From NCBI GenBank assembly GCA_001938995.1, contig MKZN01000017.1:1-62030 (forward strand): a stretch of DNA of 62,030 nt, given 5' to 3'. Shown one piece after another: positions 26,756 through 36,607 of the stretch. The notes under the pieces are model-generated. The model made no database searches. It had not been told where the DNA came from and worked only from the letters and a program-made list of their open reading frames with translations. The stretch comes from Bacillus pumilus. GTDB lineage: Bacteria; Bacillota; Bacilli; Bacillales; Bacillaceae. The translations under genes and the position numbers were made by a program. Each line of letters begins with the position of its first letter. Position 1 is the stretch's first letter.

Positions 26756-27985
26756 ATGACAAAAAAGACAGATCCGTTTAAATATAGTCTTGATCGTTTA
26801 GAGGATGTTGCTGATCAAATTAGTGATGTGCTAAATTGTCCTATTACTATAGAAGATACTCATCATAGATTATTAGCCTACAGTACACACAATGATTTCA
26901 CTGATCCCGCTAGAACTTCAACCATTATCTCCCGCCGTGTACCAGAAAAAGTCATCAATCGCCTTTGGAAAGATGGCATCATCCCCTCACTACTTAAGAC
27001 AGATGAACCGCTTCGAGTGTCTCAAATCGCAGAAGTAGGTCTTTCTAAAAGGGTCGCCATTTCGATTTGGAAAGACAAAGAAGTGCTTGGATTTATTTGG
27101 GCCATTGAATCTGCACAGTCTTTTACAGAAAAGGACATGGGCCTTCTGAAGATGGCAGCCAATGCCGTAAAAAACAAATTACTCAATTTACAAATTCGAA
27201 AAACAAAAACAGAAGAACGAAATCAGGAACTTTTTTGGAAGATGCTCACAGGTCATATTCACGAAAAAGATGAGATGCTTGATCTATTTATGAGACTTGG
27301 CATGAGATGCCCAGATACATATGCGATCATTATCTTTCGCCTTCGCGACGAACTCACCGAAGAGACGGAAAAGAAATTTTCCTATCTGCTTGAAACAACG
27401 CAGCGAGTGCAGGTGTTATTAACGACTGTTGATTTTCGTGAATTGATTATTCTCGTCTCACCAAAAACGGAATACCCGCTTCAAGATATTAAACAATTTA
27501 CCCACAGTATGTTACAGCAGTTGACTGATCGCTACCAGATTCACCACGTTCAGGCAGCCATTGGTGGAATATATGATAACATCTCGCATATTCAACCATC
27601 TTATAAAGAAGCACTAGCTGTCTTAAAAACAAAAGAGCGTTTCCCCTTAGAAACGGAACGATTAAACAGTTTTTCCGAACTCGGCATTTATCAATATTTA
27701 GATGTGCTTGCGGAGAAAAGAAAAGGCTCATCTTATTCCAGTTACTCTTTATCCAAACTTGAAGATTATGATTTAAGGCATCACTCTAGCCTTGTCGAAA
27801 CCCTCGAACGCTTCATTGATTGTGATAGTAATGCCAATATCGCCGCAAAGCAATTAAACATCCATATCAATACCTTGAATTACAGATTGAAACGGATTAC
27901 AGAAATTGCTGAAATTGATCTAAAAAACATGAATGAGAAAATGACCATTTATCTTGATATGAAGCTAAAAAACGTCCCTTTGTGA
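26756..27985 (+). CDS. adeR: Transcriptional activator of alanine dehydrogenase, AdeR (PucR family)
   Basis: 409 residues from ATG 26756 (AGGGG six nt upstream); an ATG 10 codons earlier lacks a ribosome site. N-terminal GAF/PucR-like sensor (1-150), GGDEF-like central region, and C-terminal PucR helix-turn-helix (NIAAKQLNIHINTLNYRLKRITEI, about 362-385). B. subtilis AdeR (YukF) activates ald in response to alanine. Lies 110 nt upstream of ald on the same strand, separated by a terminator. Confidence 0.92.
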   Translation: MTKKTDPFKYSLDRLEDVADQISDVLNCPITIEDTHHRLLAYSTHNDFTDPARTSTIISRRVPEKVINRLWKDGIIPSLLKTDEPLRVSQIAEVGLSKRVAISIWKDKEVLGFIWAIESAQSFTEKDMGLLKMAANAVKNKLLNLQIRKTKTEERNQELFWKMLTGHIHEKDEMLDLFMRLGMRCPDTYAIIIFRLRDELTEETEKKFSYLLETTQRVQVLLTTVDFRELIILVSPKTEYPLQDIKQFTHSMLQQLTDRYQIHHVQAAIGGIYDNISHIQPSYKEALAVLKTKERFPLETERLNSFSELGIYQYLDVLAEKRKGSSYSSYSLSKLEDYDLRHHSSLVETLERFIDCDSNANIAAKQLNIHINTLNYRLKRITEIAEIDLKNMNEKMTIYLDMKLKNVPL

Positions 27986-28010
27986 AATATCACAAAGAGG
28001 CATTTTTTTA
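27976..28010 (+). terminator. Terminator of adeR
   Basis: CTTTGTGA / TCACAAAG stem, AATA loop, then a long T tract; begins inside the last codons of adeR. Confidence 0.88.
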
Positions 28011-28095
28011 TTTTTTATTTCAACCGAAGAATTTTCCAACCATTCAGGATACACTAGACATACAATATCAATAGATAAGCATAGGAGGAATAAAC

Positions 28096-29232
28096 ATGAT
28101 CATCGGCATTCCGAAAGAAATAAAGAACAATGAAAACCGCGTGGCATTAACACCAGGGGCAGCATCTCAATTACTTTCTGCTGGACACCAAATTTTAATT
28201 GAAACAAACGCCGGTTATGGAAGCGGTTTCACTGATGACGATTATGTATCTGTTGGTGCAGAGATTCTTACGCAAGCAAAAGATGTGTGGGCATCTTCTG
28301 ATATGATTATGAAGGTAAAGGAACCATTACCTGAGGAATATCCTTATTTCAGAGAAGGTCTTATCTTATTTACGTATCTACATCTCGCAGCAGAACCCTC
28401 CTTGGCTGAAGCATTAAAACAAAAAGGTGTCACAGCCATCGCTTATGAAACGGTAACGGACGGAAAATCACTCCCACTACTAACCCCTATGTCTGAAGTA
28501 GCTGGCAGAATGGCGGCTCAAATCGGTGCACAATTTTTAGAAAAACCAAAAGGCGGAAAAGGCATTTTACTTGCTGGTGTGCCCGGTGTGTCAAGAGGCA
28601 AAGTCACGATTATTGGCGGAGGCGTCGTCGGAACAAATGCAGCTAAAATGGCCATTGGACTTGGCGCAGATGTAACACTCATTGATGTAAACGCAGAAAG
28701 GTTACGTCAGCTTGACGATCTGTTCGGTCACCAAATGAACACATTGATGTCCAATCCTGTCAACATTACTGATGCAGTCAGTGAGGCAGACCTTCTGATT
28801 TGTGCGGTACTCATTCCAGGTGCAAAAGCGCCGACACTTGTCACAGAGGAAATGGTGAAACAAATGAAACCTGGCTCAGTCATTGTCGATGTCGCCATTG
28901 ACCAAGGCGGGATTGTGGAAACAGTCGATCATATGACCACACATGATCAACCAACTTATGAAAAACACGGTGTTTTACATTATGCAGTTGCAAATATGCC
29001 CGGTGCAGTTCCTCGAACATCAACCGTCGCTTTAACCAATGTCACAGTTCCTTATGCACTGCAAATTGCGAACAAAGGCGCTACAAAGGCATTCAAAGAA
29101 AACAAAGCCATTGCTGAAGGCGTCAATGTGATGAATGGACATATCACGCATGAAGTCGTAGCTCGTGACCTTGGTTATGATTATGTACCTGTCCTTGAAG
29201 CCATTGATACGTCTTCTATGACAGAAGCTTAA
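28096..29232 (+). CDS. ald: Alanine dehydrogenase
   Basis: 378 residues, ribosome site AGGAGG. NAD-dependent oxidative deamination of L-alanine to pyruvate, used when alanine is a carbon/nitrogen source and in sporulation. N-terminal [20 protein letters not shown] with the substrate Arg, catalytic Lys in [13 protein letters not shown] (about 75), His in TYLHLAAEP (about 96), and the Rossmann motif [12 protein letters not shown] (about 172-183). Full length. Controlled by AdeR encoded upstream. Confidence 0.97.
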   Translation: MIIGIPKEIKNNENRVALTPGAASQLLSAGHQILIETNAGYGSGFTDDDYVSVGAEILTQAKDVWASSDMIMKVKEPLPEEYPYFREGLILFTYLHLAAEPSLAEALKQKGVTAIAYETVTDGKSLPLLTPMSEVAGRMAAQIGAQFLEKPKGGKGILLAGVPGVSRGKVTIIGGGVVGTNAAKMAIGLGADVTLIDVNAERLRQLDDLFGHQMNTLMSNPVNITDAVSEADLLICAVLIPGAKAPTLVTEEMVKQMKPGSVIVDVAIDQGGIVETVDHMTTHDQPTYEKHGVLHYAVANMPGAVPRTSTVALTNVTVPYALQIANKGATKAFKENKAIAEGVNVMNGHITHEVVARDLGYDYVPVLEAIDTSSMTEA

Positions 29233-29234
29233 AT

Positions 29235-29265
29235 ACAAAACCCGCCTCTTACAGGCGGGTTTTGT
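29235..29265 (+). terminator. Terminator of ald
   Basis: Near-perfect 13-bp stem ACAAAACCCGCCT / AGGCGGGTTTTGT, loop CTTAC. It abuts the BirA operator of bioY. Confidence 0.9.
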
Positions 29266-29319
29266 ATTGTTAACCATAAATAAAAACAAGTTGACAAAAG
29301 ATACTTTTCCCCTTAATCT
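29266..29319 (+). promoter_or_regulatory. BirA (biotin repressor) operator overlapping the bioY promoter
   Basis: TTGTTAACC (29267-29275), 13-nt spacer, AGTTGACAA (29289-29297): matches the BirA palindrome TTGTTAACC-N13-GGTTAACAA with two mismatches in the right arm. The right arm contains the -35 box TTGACA (29291-29296), and TAATCT (29314-29319) follows at 17 nt as the -10, so repressor binding would block polymerase. Confidence 0.88.
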
Positions 29320-29350
29320 ATTTGTACAGATTCAGACAGGGGGAAACATC

Positions 29351-29947
29351 ATGCAAAAGAAGACAAGAACTACTGATATTGTGCTGGTCGGGATGTTTGC
29401 TGCACTGATGGCCATTGGTGCGAATATTACAGCGATTGTCCCGTTTTTACAGGTTGGCGGGATTCCGCTCACGATGCAGCCGTTTTTTTGTATACTTGCC
29501 GGTCTCTTACTCGGCAGACGGCTTGGCGCATTAGCAATGATTGTGTATGCCTTGGTTGGCATCGCTGGTGCACCTGTGTTTGCTCAATTTTCAGCAGGCT
29601 TTGGCGTTATCTTAGGGAAAAGCGGAGGCTTTGTCTTGTCGTATATTCCTGCCGCATGGCTCGCCGGATTGATCCTAGAGAAGAGAAGGCATCCCGGATT
29701 TGGCAGCTTTTTGCTCGCAGCGATTGCTGGAACAACCGTTATGTATGTCATCGGAACATCCTATACATATTTAGCCTTAAATGTGTGGCTGAATGCTCCG
29801 ATCTCCTATCAGACAGCATGGTTTTTCATGATTTGGTTTATGGTGAAAGATTACGCCTTTACTATATTCCTTGCGATGGTAGCACCTAAAATTTACCGCT
29901 CTGTATCAAAAGCCACATCCTTTCGCCAAGAGCAAACCGCTTCATAA
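29351..29947 (+). CDS. bioY: Biotin transporter substrate-binding subunit BioY
   Basis: 198 residues from ATG 29351, behind CAGGGGGAA. Six hydrophobic helices; family motifs GGIPLTMQPFF, LLGRRLGALAMIVYALVGIAGAPVF and GGFVLSYIPAAWLAG are the BioY S-component signature of ECF transporters. It binds biotin and works with the general EcfAA'T module encoded elsewhere. The BirA operator upstream supports the assignment independently. Equivalent to B. subtilis yuiG. Confidence 0.95.
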   Translation: MQKKTRTTDIVLVGMFAALMAIGANITAIVPFLQVGGIPLTMQPFFCILAGLLLGRRLGALAMIVYALVGIAGAPVFAQFSAGFGVILGKSGGFVLSYIPAAWLAGLILEKRRHPGFGSFLLAAIAGTTVMYVIGTSYTYLALNVWLNAPISYQTAWFFMIWFMVKDYAFTIFLAMVAPKIYRSVSKATSFRQEQTAS

Positions 29948-29953
29948 ATGAAC

Positions 29954-29984
29954 AAAAAAAGGTTCCTCCAAATGAGGAACCTTT
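29954..29984 (+). terminator. Terminator of bioY (copy 1 of a repeated hairpin)
   Basis: AAAGGTTCCTC / GAGGAACCTTT perfect stem with a 5-nt loop. The same hairpin, with one changed loop, recurs at 30160-30187. Confidence 0.85.
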
Positions 29985-30159
29985 CAGATTGTTGACAAAG
30001 GACTAAAATGATTTTATTTTAGTCCTTTGTCTTTCTTTTCAGCGTGATTGAAAACCCTTGAAGTCTAGGAAAACCGAGCACTGGAGCGGAGCGAATTGAA
30101 CATTCGTGAGCACCAGCGCGCAGGGCTGACAACGAATGCGAGGGTTTGTCTACACGCTG
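29985..30159. repeat. Structured intergenic element, candidate MITE-like repeat or ncRNA
   Basis: Between convergent bioY and yuiF. First part: perfect 14-bp hairpin CAAAGGACTAAAAT / ATTTTAGTCCTTTG (29996-30029). Second part, 30037-30162: terminal inverted repeats TTTCAGCGTG / CACGCTGAAA (perfect), inner pairing AAACCCT (30052-30058) with AGGGTTT (30141-30147), and a central hairpin CTGG...CGAAT / ATTCG...CCAG (30081-30116). GC-richer than its surroundings. No open frame. It folds the same on both strands, so the transcribed strand is unclear. Confidence 0.6.
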
Positions 30160-30187
30160 AAAGGTTCCTCAGAATGAGGAACCTTTT
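30160..30187 (-). terminator. Terminator of yuiF (copy 2 of the repeated hairpin)
   Basis: AAAGGTTCCTC / GAGGAACCTTT, 5-nt loop; ends 5 nt from the yuiF stop. Nearly identical to the bioY terminator 200 bp away. Confidence 0.8.
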
Positions 30188-30191
30188 GATA

Positions 30192-31520
30192 TTACAGAAT
30201 GACTGCCGCAAGCCAACCAAACAGGACAAGCGGAACATTGTAAGAAATAAATGTCGGGACACATGTACCCCAAATATGGTGATGCTGTCCGTCCATATTC
30301 AGCCCAGCTGTTGGTCCAAGAGTACTATCACTCGCAGGTGAACCTGCATCTCCTACAGCCGCTGCAGCCCCAATAATTGCGATGGTTGCCATCGGACTAA
30401 ATCCTAAGTGCAAACAGAGTGGAACAAAAATCGTTGTGATAATTGGAATGGTGGCAAATGACGACCCGATTCCCATGGTCACAAGTAAACCAACGAGTAG
30501 CATTAAAATCGCCGCTAGGCTTTGGTTATTGCCCATCACCTGTGAGGATGCTTTCACAAGAGACTCAATGTCTCCCGTTTTTGTTAAGACGTTTGCAAAT
30601 CCAGCCGCTACCAGCATCACAAAACCGATAAAAGCCATCATATTCATCCCAGAAGTAATCAGGGCATCCGCTTCATCCCGTTTCATCATACCTGTGATAA
30701 ACAAGACAAGAAGTCCTGATAGAGCACCGAAGATCATCCCTTCTACTCCGAGACTTTGTGACAAATATAGCTGGACGATCAGAGATGTAAGGATCGCCAG
30801 AACAGCAAAGAACAAACTTTTTTTCGTATAAGATGATTTCTCTATCTGTGTAATATCACGATCTTCATATACTTTTGGCTTACGATAGACAAAAAGTGAA
30901 ACGATCAGTCCGACAACCATGCCGCCAACAGGGATCAGCATTGCAAACGGAATATCTGCTAAATCAACTGCCAGCCCTGCCTCTTTCATGTTGTCACGAA
31001 GAATACCGTGGAATATTTGTCCAAAACCGACTGGAAGCAATATATATGGTGCAGTGAGTCCGAAAGTCATGACACATGCGAGCAGTCTGCGATCGATTTG
31101 AAGCTCATTAAACACCTTTAATAAAGGCGGAATTAAAACAGGAATAAAGGCAATATGAACAGGAACGACGTTTTGCGAAAAACACGATACGATTAAAATG
31201 ACAAGAATGATGAGCACTTTTGATAGTGACTTCCTTCTTGAATCACCTTCTTTTCCTAGCAGCTTTACTGCGCCTTCGACCATTGCATCTGGGAGACCTG
31301 TTTTCGTCAGCGCCGCTGCGAATGCACCTAACAGCGCATAACTAATGGCGACAGTCGCATTTCCTCCAAGGCCGTCAGTAAAGGCTTCAATTGTTCCTCC
31401 AAGGCCCAATCCACCTACAAGTCCACCTGCTAATGCGCCAAGCGCTAACGCAATCACAACATTGACCCGCAGTAAGCTTAATATCAACATCAAAACAACC
31501 GCTATAACAACTGCATTCAT
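30192..31520 (-). CDS. yuiF: YuiF, NhaC-like amino-acid or Na+/H+ membrane transporter
   Basis: 442 residues from ATG 31520 (MNAVVIAVVLMLILSLL), TTGGAGG upstream. About 11-12 membrane helices. Conserved segments such as SYALLGAFAAALTKTGLPDAM and IGAAAAVGDAGSPASDSTLGP near the C-terminus are typical of the YuiF/NhaC group of the ion transporter superfamily. The substrate is not known; some relatives carry basic amino acids or histidine. Converges on bioY through the structured element. Confidence 0.85.
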   Translation of the reverse strand: MNAVVIAVVLMLILSLLRVNVVIALALGALAGGLVGGLGLGGTIEAFTDGLGGNATVAISYALLGAFAAALTKTGLPDAMVEGAVKLLGKEGDSRRKSLSKVLIILVILIVSCFSQNVVPVHIAFIPVLIPPLLKVFNELQIDRRLLACVMTFGLTAPYILLPVGFGQIFHGILRDNMKEAGLAVDLADIPFAMLIPVGGMVVGLIVSLFVYRKPKVYEDRDITQIEKSSYTKKSLFFAVLAILTSLIVQLYLSQSLGVEGMIFGALSGLLVLFITGMMKRDEADALITSGMNMMAFIGFVMLVAAGFANVLTKTGDIESLVKASSQVMGNNQSLAAILMLLVGLLVTMGIGSSFATIPIITTIFVPLCLHLGFSPMATIAIIGAAAAVGDAGSPASDSTLGPTAGLNMDGQHHHIWGTCVPTFISYNVPLVLFGWLAAVIL

Positions 31521-31625
31521 GGTGAAACCTCCAAAATCCTTTAGTTTACTAATGTAGTAGATAATTAAAGTACCAACGTATGTTACCACAGAAAAAAAAC
31601 TTCGTCAAATGGTGTCTGTCAACCA

Positions 31626-31656
31626 CAAAAAATGCCCCGCCATCTGGCAGAGCATT
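31626..31656 (-). terminator. Terminator of pepA
   Basis: Imperfect stem AATGC...GCC / GGC...GCATT followed by six Ts on the minus strand, just after the pepA stop. Confidence 0.75.
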
Positions 31657-31661
31657 GATCT

Positions 31662-33152
31662 TTATTTCTTTGTTTCAAATCGTTCAACAAATGTCGCTAA
31701 TGATCTCACCATGACACCTGTTGCACCTGTTGGACCAAAGCATGAAGGTTTTTCTGTGGTGGCTGTACCTGCAATATCTAAATGCACCCAAGGCGTGTCC
31801 TCAGCGAATTCGCCAATAAAGGCACCTGCCATGATCGCATGACCATCACGACCTGGTGAGTTATTGAGGTCTGCCATTTTGCTATTTCGGACTCGCTTTT
31901 TATCTTTATCTGTAATTGGCAGCTGCCAAATCATTTCGCCACATTCTTCTGACGCTTGTTTAAACTGGGCATACAGCTCATCGTTATTGGTCATGACACC
32001 CGTTGTCTCATTTCCAAGCGCCACAATCACACCGCCTGTTAATGTTGCGACGTCGACAAGCACAGAAGCGCCGTGCTGCTTCGCATACGTAATCCCGTCC
32101 GCTAACACCAGCCTACCTTCTGCATCTGTGTTAAGCACCTCGATTGTTTTGCCGCTGAGTGACACAATGACATCATCGGGTTTCATCGCATCGGCTGAAA
32201 TCATATTATCAGTTGAAGCAATGACAGCGAGCACGTTTTGCTCTGGACGAAGCTCACCAATGATTTCCATGGCTCCTAAAACAGAGGCAGAACCGCCCAT
32301 ATCTGTTTTCATACCGACCATACTCGCTCTCGGTTTTAATGAATAGCCACCTGTATCATACGTGATGCCTTTTCCAACGAGACCAATCACATCTGTCCAT
32401 TCTTCTTTTCCTTGATATTTCAGCACGATGAGTTTTGGTGGTTCTGTTGAGCCTCTATTGACGGCTAAGATTCCACCCATCCCAAGCTCTTCCATTTGTT
32501 CTTGATCTAAAATTTCAATCTCGAATTCATATTTATAGGCAAGCTCTGCCGCATAGGAAGCGAGATCAGAGGATGTCAACATGTTCGGCGGCATATTCAC
32601 AAGTGTGCGAGCTGAATTGACGGATTGTCCGTAAACCTCGCCTACTTTCAAACTAGCCTGAATTTCAACTGGGTCATGTTCTGTTGTGGCATAGACAAAC
32701 TCAATAAAACGATCCGGCTCATTTGTTTTATGTTTAAAATCTTGTAACTCATATGTAGCCAGTAAACAACTTTCAGCAAGGGCATGGGCTGCATCGTTGA
32801 CGGGCATATTTTTCCCATTAAACGTATCTAGCAAGACCGAAACTGCTTGTTTTTTATCCTGGTGAAGCTTTTTAAACAAATGGGCAAAGACTTCTTTTGC
32901 TTCTTCAAACGTGTAATCGGATTCCTTCCCAAGCCCGACAAAATAAATGCGTTTGATGCCTGTTTCAGGGGATGGGAAAAATTTCGAAAGATGACAACGC
33001 TTTGATGAAATATCACCTTCTTTTAATAATTCGGTGATTCTTCCTTCCAGTAATTCATCCATTTCTTTGGCTTTTCCTGATAATTGACTTTTTTGAAAAA
33101 GTCCGATGGCCAGTGTATCTTTATGTTGCAATTCATTTGTCGAGAAAAACAT
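31662..33152 (-). CDS. pepA: Cytosolic (leucyl) aminopeptidase, M17 family
   Basis: About 496 residues from ATG 33152; an in-frame GTG at 33161 is three nt from AAGGAG and cannot be excluded. N-terminal macro-like domain (1-170), C-terminal zinc peptidase domain: [16 protein letters not shown] (metal-binding Lys and Asp), [13 protein letters not shown], and the M17 signature [13 protein letters not shown] (about 345-357). Removes N-terminal residues from peptides. Equivalent to B. subtilis yuiE. Confidence 0.93.
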   Translation of the reverse strand: MFFSTNELQHKDTLAIGLFQKSQLSGKAKEMDELLEGRITELLKEGDISSKRCHLSKFFPSPETGIKRIYFVGLGKESDYTFEEAKEVFAHLFKKLHQDKKQAVSVLLDTFNGKNMPVNDAAHALAESCLLATYELQDFKHKTNEPDRFIEFVYATTEHDPVEIQASLKVGEVYGQSVNSARTLVNMPPNMLTSSDLASYAAELAYKYEFEIEILDQEQMEELGMGGILAVNRGSTEPPKLIVLKYQGKEEWTDVIGLVGKGITYDTGGYSLKPRASMVGMKTDMGGSASVLGAMEIIGELRPEQNVLAVIASTDNMISADAMKPDDVIVSLSGKTIEVLNTDAEGRLVLADGITYAKQHGASVLVDVATLTGGVIVALGNETTGVMTNNDELYAQFKQASEECGEMIWQLPITDKDKKRVRNSKMADLNNSPGRDGHAIMAGAFIGEFAEDTPWVHLDIAGTATTEKPSCFGPTGATGVMVRSLATFVERFETKK

Positions 33153-33470
33153 ATTTATCACACGCTCCTTGAATGAACTCCATTTTCCGCATTGGAATGT
33201 CTATTATATCAAAATTCGCGTGCCTATACGATCATTGTCAGTCTGTCTTCACTTGGTGAATATTTATATTTTGTCGCATGAAAGGGCATCATGAAAAAGC
33301 GATGACATTCGGCTAATGTCCATCTTCTCCTCGTTCCACATCTACTTTCTTTAATGTTATAATGAACATGGACTTGGCAACAGTTCTTACTGCAATCATT
33401 TTTTTCATCTTACTAGGGTGAAACGTCAAACATTTCGCACACGATACTTTTTTTACAGAGAGGATGTTTC
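33153..33470. other. Divergent intergenic region pepA-yuiD
   Basis: About 320 nt with no gene. AT-rich; a TATAAT at 33357-33362 on the plus strand may serve yuiD, with no convincing -35. Nothing else of note. Confidence 0.35.
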
Positions 33471-33953
33471 TTGTTCATGAGCGTACTGACGAATTTTCCG
33501 CTGCTAGCCAGCCTTGCAGCCATCTTTTTTGCACAATTTGTAAAAGTACCTATTCAATTTATCATTTCTAGACGACTAGATTGGTCGCTCATTACAAGCA
33601 CAGGCGGAATGCCAAGTTCACACTCCGCAGCAGTCACAGCACTCTCAACAGCAGTTGCTTTAGAGCACGGGCTAGAAACATCTATTTTTGCCATTTCCGC
33701 TATCTTTGCCATTATTACCATGTTTGATGCGACAGGAGTTCGTAGGCAGGCAGGAGAGCAGGCTACTGTTCTCAATAAACTGGTGACAGACTTTAACCAT
33801 TTTGTTGCAGAAGCAAAAAACTTCCCAAGTGCGGAAGAAAAAGAAAAGCAAAAGAAGCTGAAAGAGCTTCTTGGGCATAAGCCGATCGAGGTATTCTTCG
33901 GCGGCTTAACAGGCATCTTACTGACCCTCATCTTAGATTATTACTTCATGTAA
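33471..33953 (+). CDS. yuiD: YuiD, divergent PAP2 family membrane protein
   Basis: 160 residues from TTG 33471, which is seven nt from GAGAGG; an ATG two codons later (33477) also fits the family N-terminus (MSVLTNFPLL). DUF212/divergent PAP2: helices at the N-terminus, the SSHSAAVTALSTA motif with its His (about 46-58), FDATGVRRQAGEQA, and a C-terminal helix. Possible phosphatase-like membrane protein; role unknown. Confidence 0.88.
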   Translation: MFMSVLTNFPLLASLAAIFFAQFVKVPIQFIISRRLDWSLITSTGGMPSSHSAAVTALSTAVALEHGLETSIFAISAIFAIITMFDATGVRRQAGEQATVLNKLVTDFNHFVAEAKNFPSAEEKEKQKKLKELLGHKPIEVFFGGLTGILLTLILDYYFM

Positions 33954-33957
33954 GCAG

Positions 33958-33992
33958 AAAAAGCTTTGGACCTTCAAGGACCAAAGCTTTTT
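33958..33992. terminator. Bidirectional terminator between yuiD and yuiC
   Basis: AAAAAGCTTTGG / CCAAAGCTTTTT perfect 12-bp stem between two converging stops. Confidence 0.9.
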
Positions 33993-34636
33993 CACTTTTT
34001 ATTTGGTTGAAATTGCTGACGAAAGACTTGCATAGATTCCGCTTCATTTAGCTGATTTAATTCTTTTTCCGTTAACGTTCCTTCACCTTTTTTGACAATA
34101 TATACATCCAGCACTTTTTTACCCCATTCACTGTACACATCATCAACTGTTTCATAATATAAATCCAGTTTGTGACCTTTAATGGCTTTGCCAGTATCTG
34201 CGACAACACCGTAGCCATAGTTTGGGATAAACAGTACGGTTCCAATTGGAAAAACAGATGGATCTGCTGCTACTGTTGAATACAAATCACGTTTTACTTT
34301 TACCCCTGAATATGTAATGCCGTATGCATGATGTTCCTTTGTTTTGCCTGTTGATTCAACACCTGCTGTATAACCAGTGGCAACGACCTTTTGCTTCGGA
34401 TAATGATTCCAATTAAAAGCTTCTTCAAGAGAAACAGGTTGTAAGTCATCGCTTTTAAGAGCCATCGTTTGTTTCTTTTGCTCATGAAAAAAAGAAGATA
34501 TGTGCTTGCCTGCACCGGTTTCCTTCATCCAAGCAGCCAGATCACCTGGTTCTACTCCAGAAATACCCGTATAGCTTGTCATGAGTGCAAGCAAAAACAA
34601 GGCTGTCATGAACAATCGTTTGATCCATGTTTTCAT
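33992..34636 (-). CDS. yuiC: YuiC, 3D-domain (Sps/RpfB-like) exported protein
   Basis: 214 residues from ATG 34636 ([21 protein letters not shown]). A single N-terminal membrane anchor or signal, then a spacer and the 3D domain: [46 protein letters not shown] segment (about 140-190) with the three conserved Asp (ADTG, KLDL). The domain is a double-psi beta barrel of lytic transglycosylases; B. subtilis YuiC cleaves peptidoglycan (MltA-like). Linked to stationary-phase survival. Confidence 0.9.
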   Translation of the reverse strand: MKTWIKRLFMTALFLLALMTSYTGISGVEPGDLAAWMKETGAGKHISSFFHEQKKQTMALKSDDLQPVSLEEAFNWNHYPKQKVVATGYTAGVESTGKTKEHHAYGITYSGVKVKRDLYSTVAADPSVFPIGTVLFIPNYGYGVVADTGKAIKGHKLDLYYETVDDVYSEWGKKVLDVYIVKKGEGTLTEKELNQLNEAESMQVFRQQFQPNKK

Positions 34637-34705
34637 CTCTTCATTCGTCACTCCTCTACCCATCTATTTGTTTCCAAATCAGATGGAAACTATGCGAAGG
34701 AGAAA

Positions 34706-34739
34706 CAAAAAAACTCACTTGTCAGCAAACAAGTGAGTT
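34706..34739 (-). terminator. Terminator of yuiB
   Basis: AACTCACTTGT / ACAAGTGAGTT stem, 5-nt loop, then seven Ts on the minus strand; overlaps the yuiB stop. Confidence 0.88.
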
Positions 34740-35058
34740 AAAACATTTGATAACCTTTTTTCCGAAGTGCATTGATGACAAAGCCTGATGCAATCGCACC
34801 TACGAGACCACTCAACAAAATGATGATATCAGCCGCAGCAAGAGATATGATGCGGTCTCCAATGCCTGAAAAAGCGATATCTGGCTCTCTTACATATGTC
34901 ACCATTTTTTGATTATTGATGATGAAAAGGCATACAATTGGATATAAAATCGCCATAATCCATGACATTCTCAGCAGCATATTCAGTAAAAAGCCAATGC
35001 CGAAGAATAACACGAAAAATAAAATAACTGAAATGATAACAACTGGTAAACTGATCAC
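34738..35058 (-). CDS. yuiB: YuiB, small membrane protein
   Basis: 106 residues from GTG 35058 (GGTGGAGATGAA upstream). Three hydrophobic helices (about 3-25, 30-50, 75-98). Matches Bacillus YuiB in position and size; function unknown. Transcribed with yuiA upstream. Confidence 0.8.
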   Translation of the reverse strand: MISLPVVIISVILFFVLFFGIGFLLNMLLRMSWIMAILYPIVCLFIINNQKMVTYVREPDIAFSGIGDRIISLAAADIIILLSGLVGAIASGFVINALRKKGYQMF

Positions 35059-35138
35059 TTCATCTCCACCCCCAAATATCCCAACATTAGTTTAACTTGG
35101 AAATAGAGATGAAGTCAATCAATGGAAAAACTGACCGA

Positions 35139-35264
35139 TCAACGCTGTTTTCCTGTCCCCTGACATTCCTCACATGTTTCTGATCCACCGAGCAATAGCT
35201 GAAAATATCCTTTTCCGGAACAATAATGACAGATTGATTTCTTTTCCTTTGCTTGGATGTTCAT
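35139..35264 (-). CDS. yuiA: YuiA, small zinc-finger protein
   Basis: 41 residues (MNIQAKEKKSICHYC...). Two CxxCxGxG units, CHYCSGKGY and CEECQGTGK, spaced by QLLLGGSET: a single DnaJ-like zinc knuckle with four cysteines. ATG 35264 follows GGAGTGGGCAAT. The same compact protein is found next to yuiB in B. subtilis. Role unknown. Confidence 0.82.
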   Translation of the reverse strand: MNIQAKEKKSICHYCSGKGYFQLLLGGSETCEECQGTGKQR

Positions 35265-35351
35265 ATTGCCCACTCCTTAATCTAAATTTTCAGACAATTT
35301 ACTATAACACACTTTTTGTTCATCACCAAGTGAGAAAACCTATCGACCTCA

Positions 35352-35382
35352 CAAAAAAACGTGTATCACGAGGATACACGTT
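35352..35382 (-). terminator. Terminator of yumB
   Basis: AACGTGTATC / GATACACGTT stem, loop ACGAG... with Ts beyond on the minus strand. Confidence 0.88.
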
Positions 35383-35395
35383 TCGTCTGTTCATT

Positions 35396-36607
35396 TTAGA
35401 AGAACTTGAATTTCCCTTTTTTGAGAACAAGTCCTGGTCCGCCAACCATAAATAAAGAACGGTTGTCGATGATTTTCTTCATGGCAGAAGCTTTTGTTCC
35501 TTGAAGTTTTTTACCAAACGCAACACCTACAGCGTCGTTTTCACCAAGAGAAGCAACTGTTCCTTTGATGTCTGGCTTAAAGCTTTCAAGTGAACCGTTT
35601 TTCAATAGCGCTGCAAGGTTTTTCGCCACTGTTTCACCTTGTTGCATTGCGATTTGTGCTGTTGGTGGGTATGGACGGTTGATTTCTTCATTGATGATTA
35701 ATGAGCAGTCACCAATGATGAATACATCATCATGCTCAGGTACACGAAGATCTGGTGACACTTTTACGCGACCGCGCATGTTTTCAAATCCAGCTTCTTC
35801 AACGATTGGGTTACCGCGTACACCTGCAGCCCAAACAACAGTCTCTGCTTTGATTTCTTCTGTATCATCGTCTTTACCAACAATAATGCCTTCAGGCGTA
35901 CATTCTTTGATTGCTGTACCAATTTTGAACTCAATTCCCTTGCCTTCAAGGTAGTTCATCGCATAGTCAATCAATTCAGGATCGAATCCTGGAAGAGCTG
36001 TTGGTGCAGCTTCTACGCAGATAATCCGTACGTCTTTTTGATCAATGTCATACTCTTTACAAAGCTCAGGCACACGGTTTCCAAGCTCACCAAGGAATTC
36101 AATACCTGTGAAGCCAGCACCGCCGACAACGATTGTCAAACGCTCTGGACGCTTTTCAGCTTCCGTGTTATACGTCGCAAATTGAAGCTCAATGTGCTCA
36201 CGAAGCTGACGAGCAGAGTTAATATTAGAAATTGAGAATGCATATTCTTTTAGTCCTGCAATACCGAATGTTTCAGGAATAGCACCAAGCGCTACAACTA
36301 GATAGTCATAAGAAAGTTCGCCATTTGATGTCACAACTTTCTTCTCTTCCTTATTAATACTCTCAACTGTAGCTTGTACAAAATTGACACGGGAACTGTT
36401 AATTACATCTTTGATTTGATAACGACAGCGATCATGATGAAGTGTACCTGCACTTGCTTCATGTAGCCAAGTCGTTTCATAATGATAATTATGTTTGTTC
36501 ACAAGAGTAATGTCCGCATCATTTGTGCCTAGCTGTTTTGTTAATCTTGTTACTGTCATTAATCCGCCATAACCTGCACCTAATACAACGATTTTCGGTT
36601 TATTCAC
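35396..36607 (-). CDS. yumB: Type II NADH dehydrogenase YumB
   Basis: About 403 residues from GTG 36607 ([15 protein letters not shown]), behind AAAGGTGG; the exact start is uncertain by a few codons. FAD motif [19 protein letters not shown] motif [17 protein letters not shown] (about 170), and the second FAD site FIIGDCSLI (about 295). Lone flavoprotein NADH:menaquinone oxidoreductase, membrane-associated and non-pumping. Divergent from yumC. Confidence 0.92.
   Translation of the reverse strand: MNKPKIVVLGAGYGGLMTVTRLTKQLGTNDADITLVNKHNYHYETTWLHEASAGTLHHDRCRYQIKDVINSSRVNFVQATVESINKEEKKVVTSNGELSYDYLVVALGAIPETFGIAGLKEYAFSISNINSARQLREHIELQFATYNTEAEKRPERLTIVVGGAGFTGIEFLGELGNRVPELCKEYDIDQKDVRIICVEAAPTALPGFDPELIDYAMNYLEGKGIEFKIGTAIKECTPEGIIVGKDDDTEEIKAETVVWAAGVRGNPIVEEAGFENMRGRVKVSPDLRVPEHDDVFIIGDCSLIINEEINRPYPPTAQIAMQQGETVAKNLAALLKNGSLESFKPDIKGTVASLGENDAVGVAFGKKLQGTKASAMKKIIDNRSLFMVGGPGLVLKKGKFKFF

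Noticed and set aside
30382..30831. 149-codon plus-strand open frame opposite yuiF
   Set aside because: Entirely antisense to a clear membrane protein gene, with no ribosome site; a mirror of the yuiF codon pattern.
31864..32346. 160-codon plus-strand open frame opposite pepA
   Set aside because: Antisense to a conserved aminopeptidase, Ser/Thr/Ile-rich composition typical of shadow frames, no ribosome site.
35565..35954. 129-codon plus-strand open frame opposite yumB
   Set aside because: Shadow of yumB; no start signals and no family resemblance.
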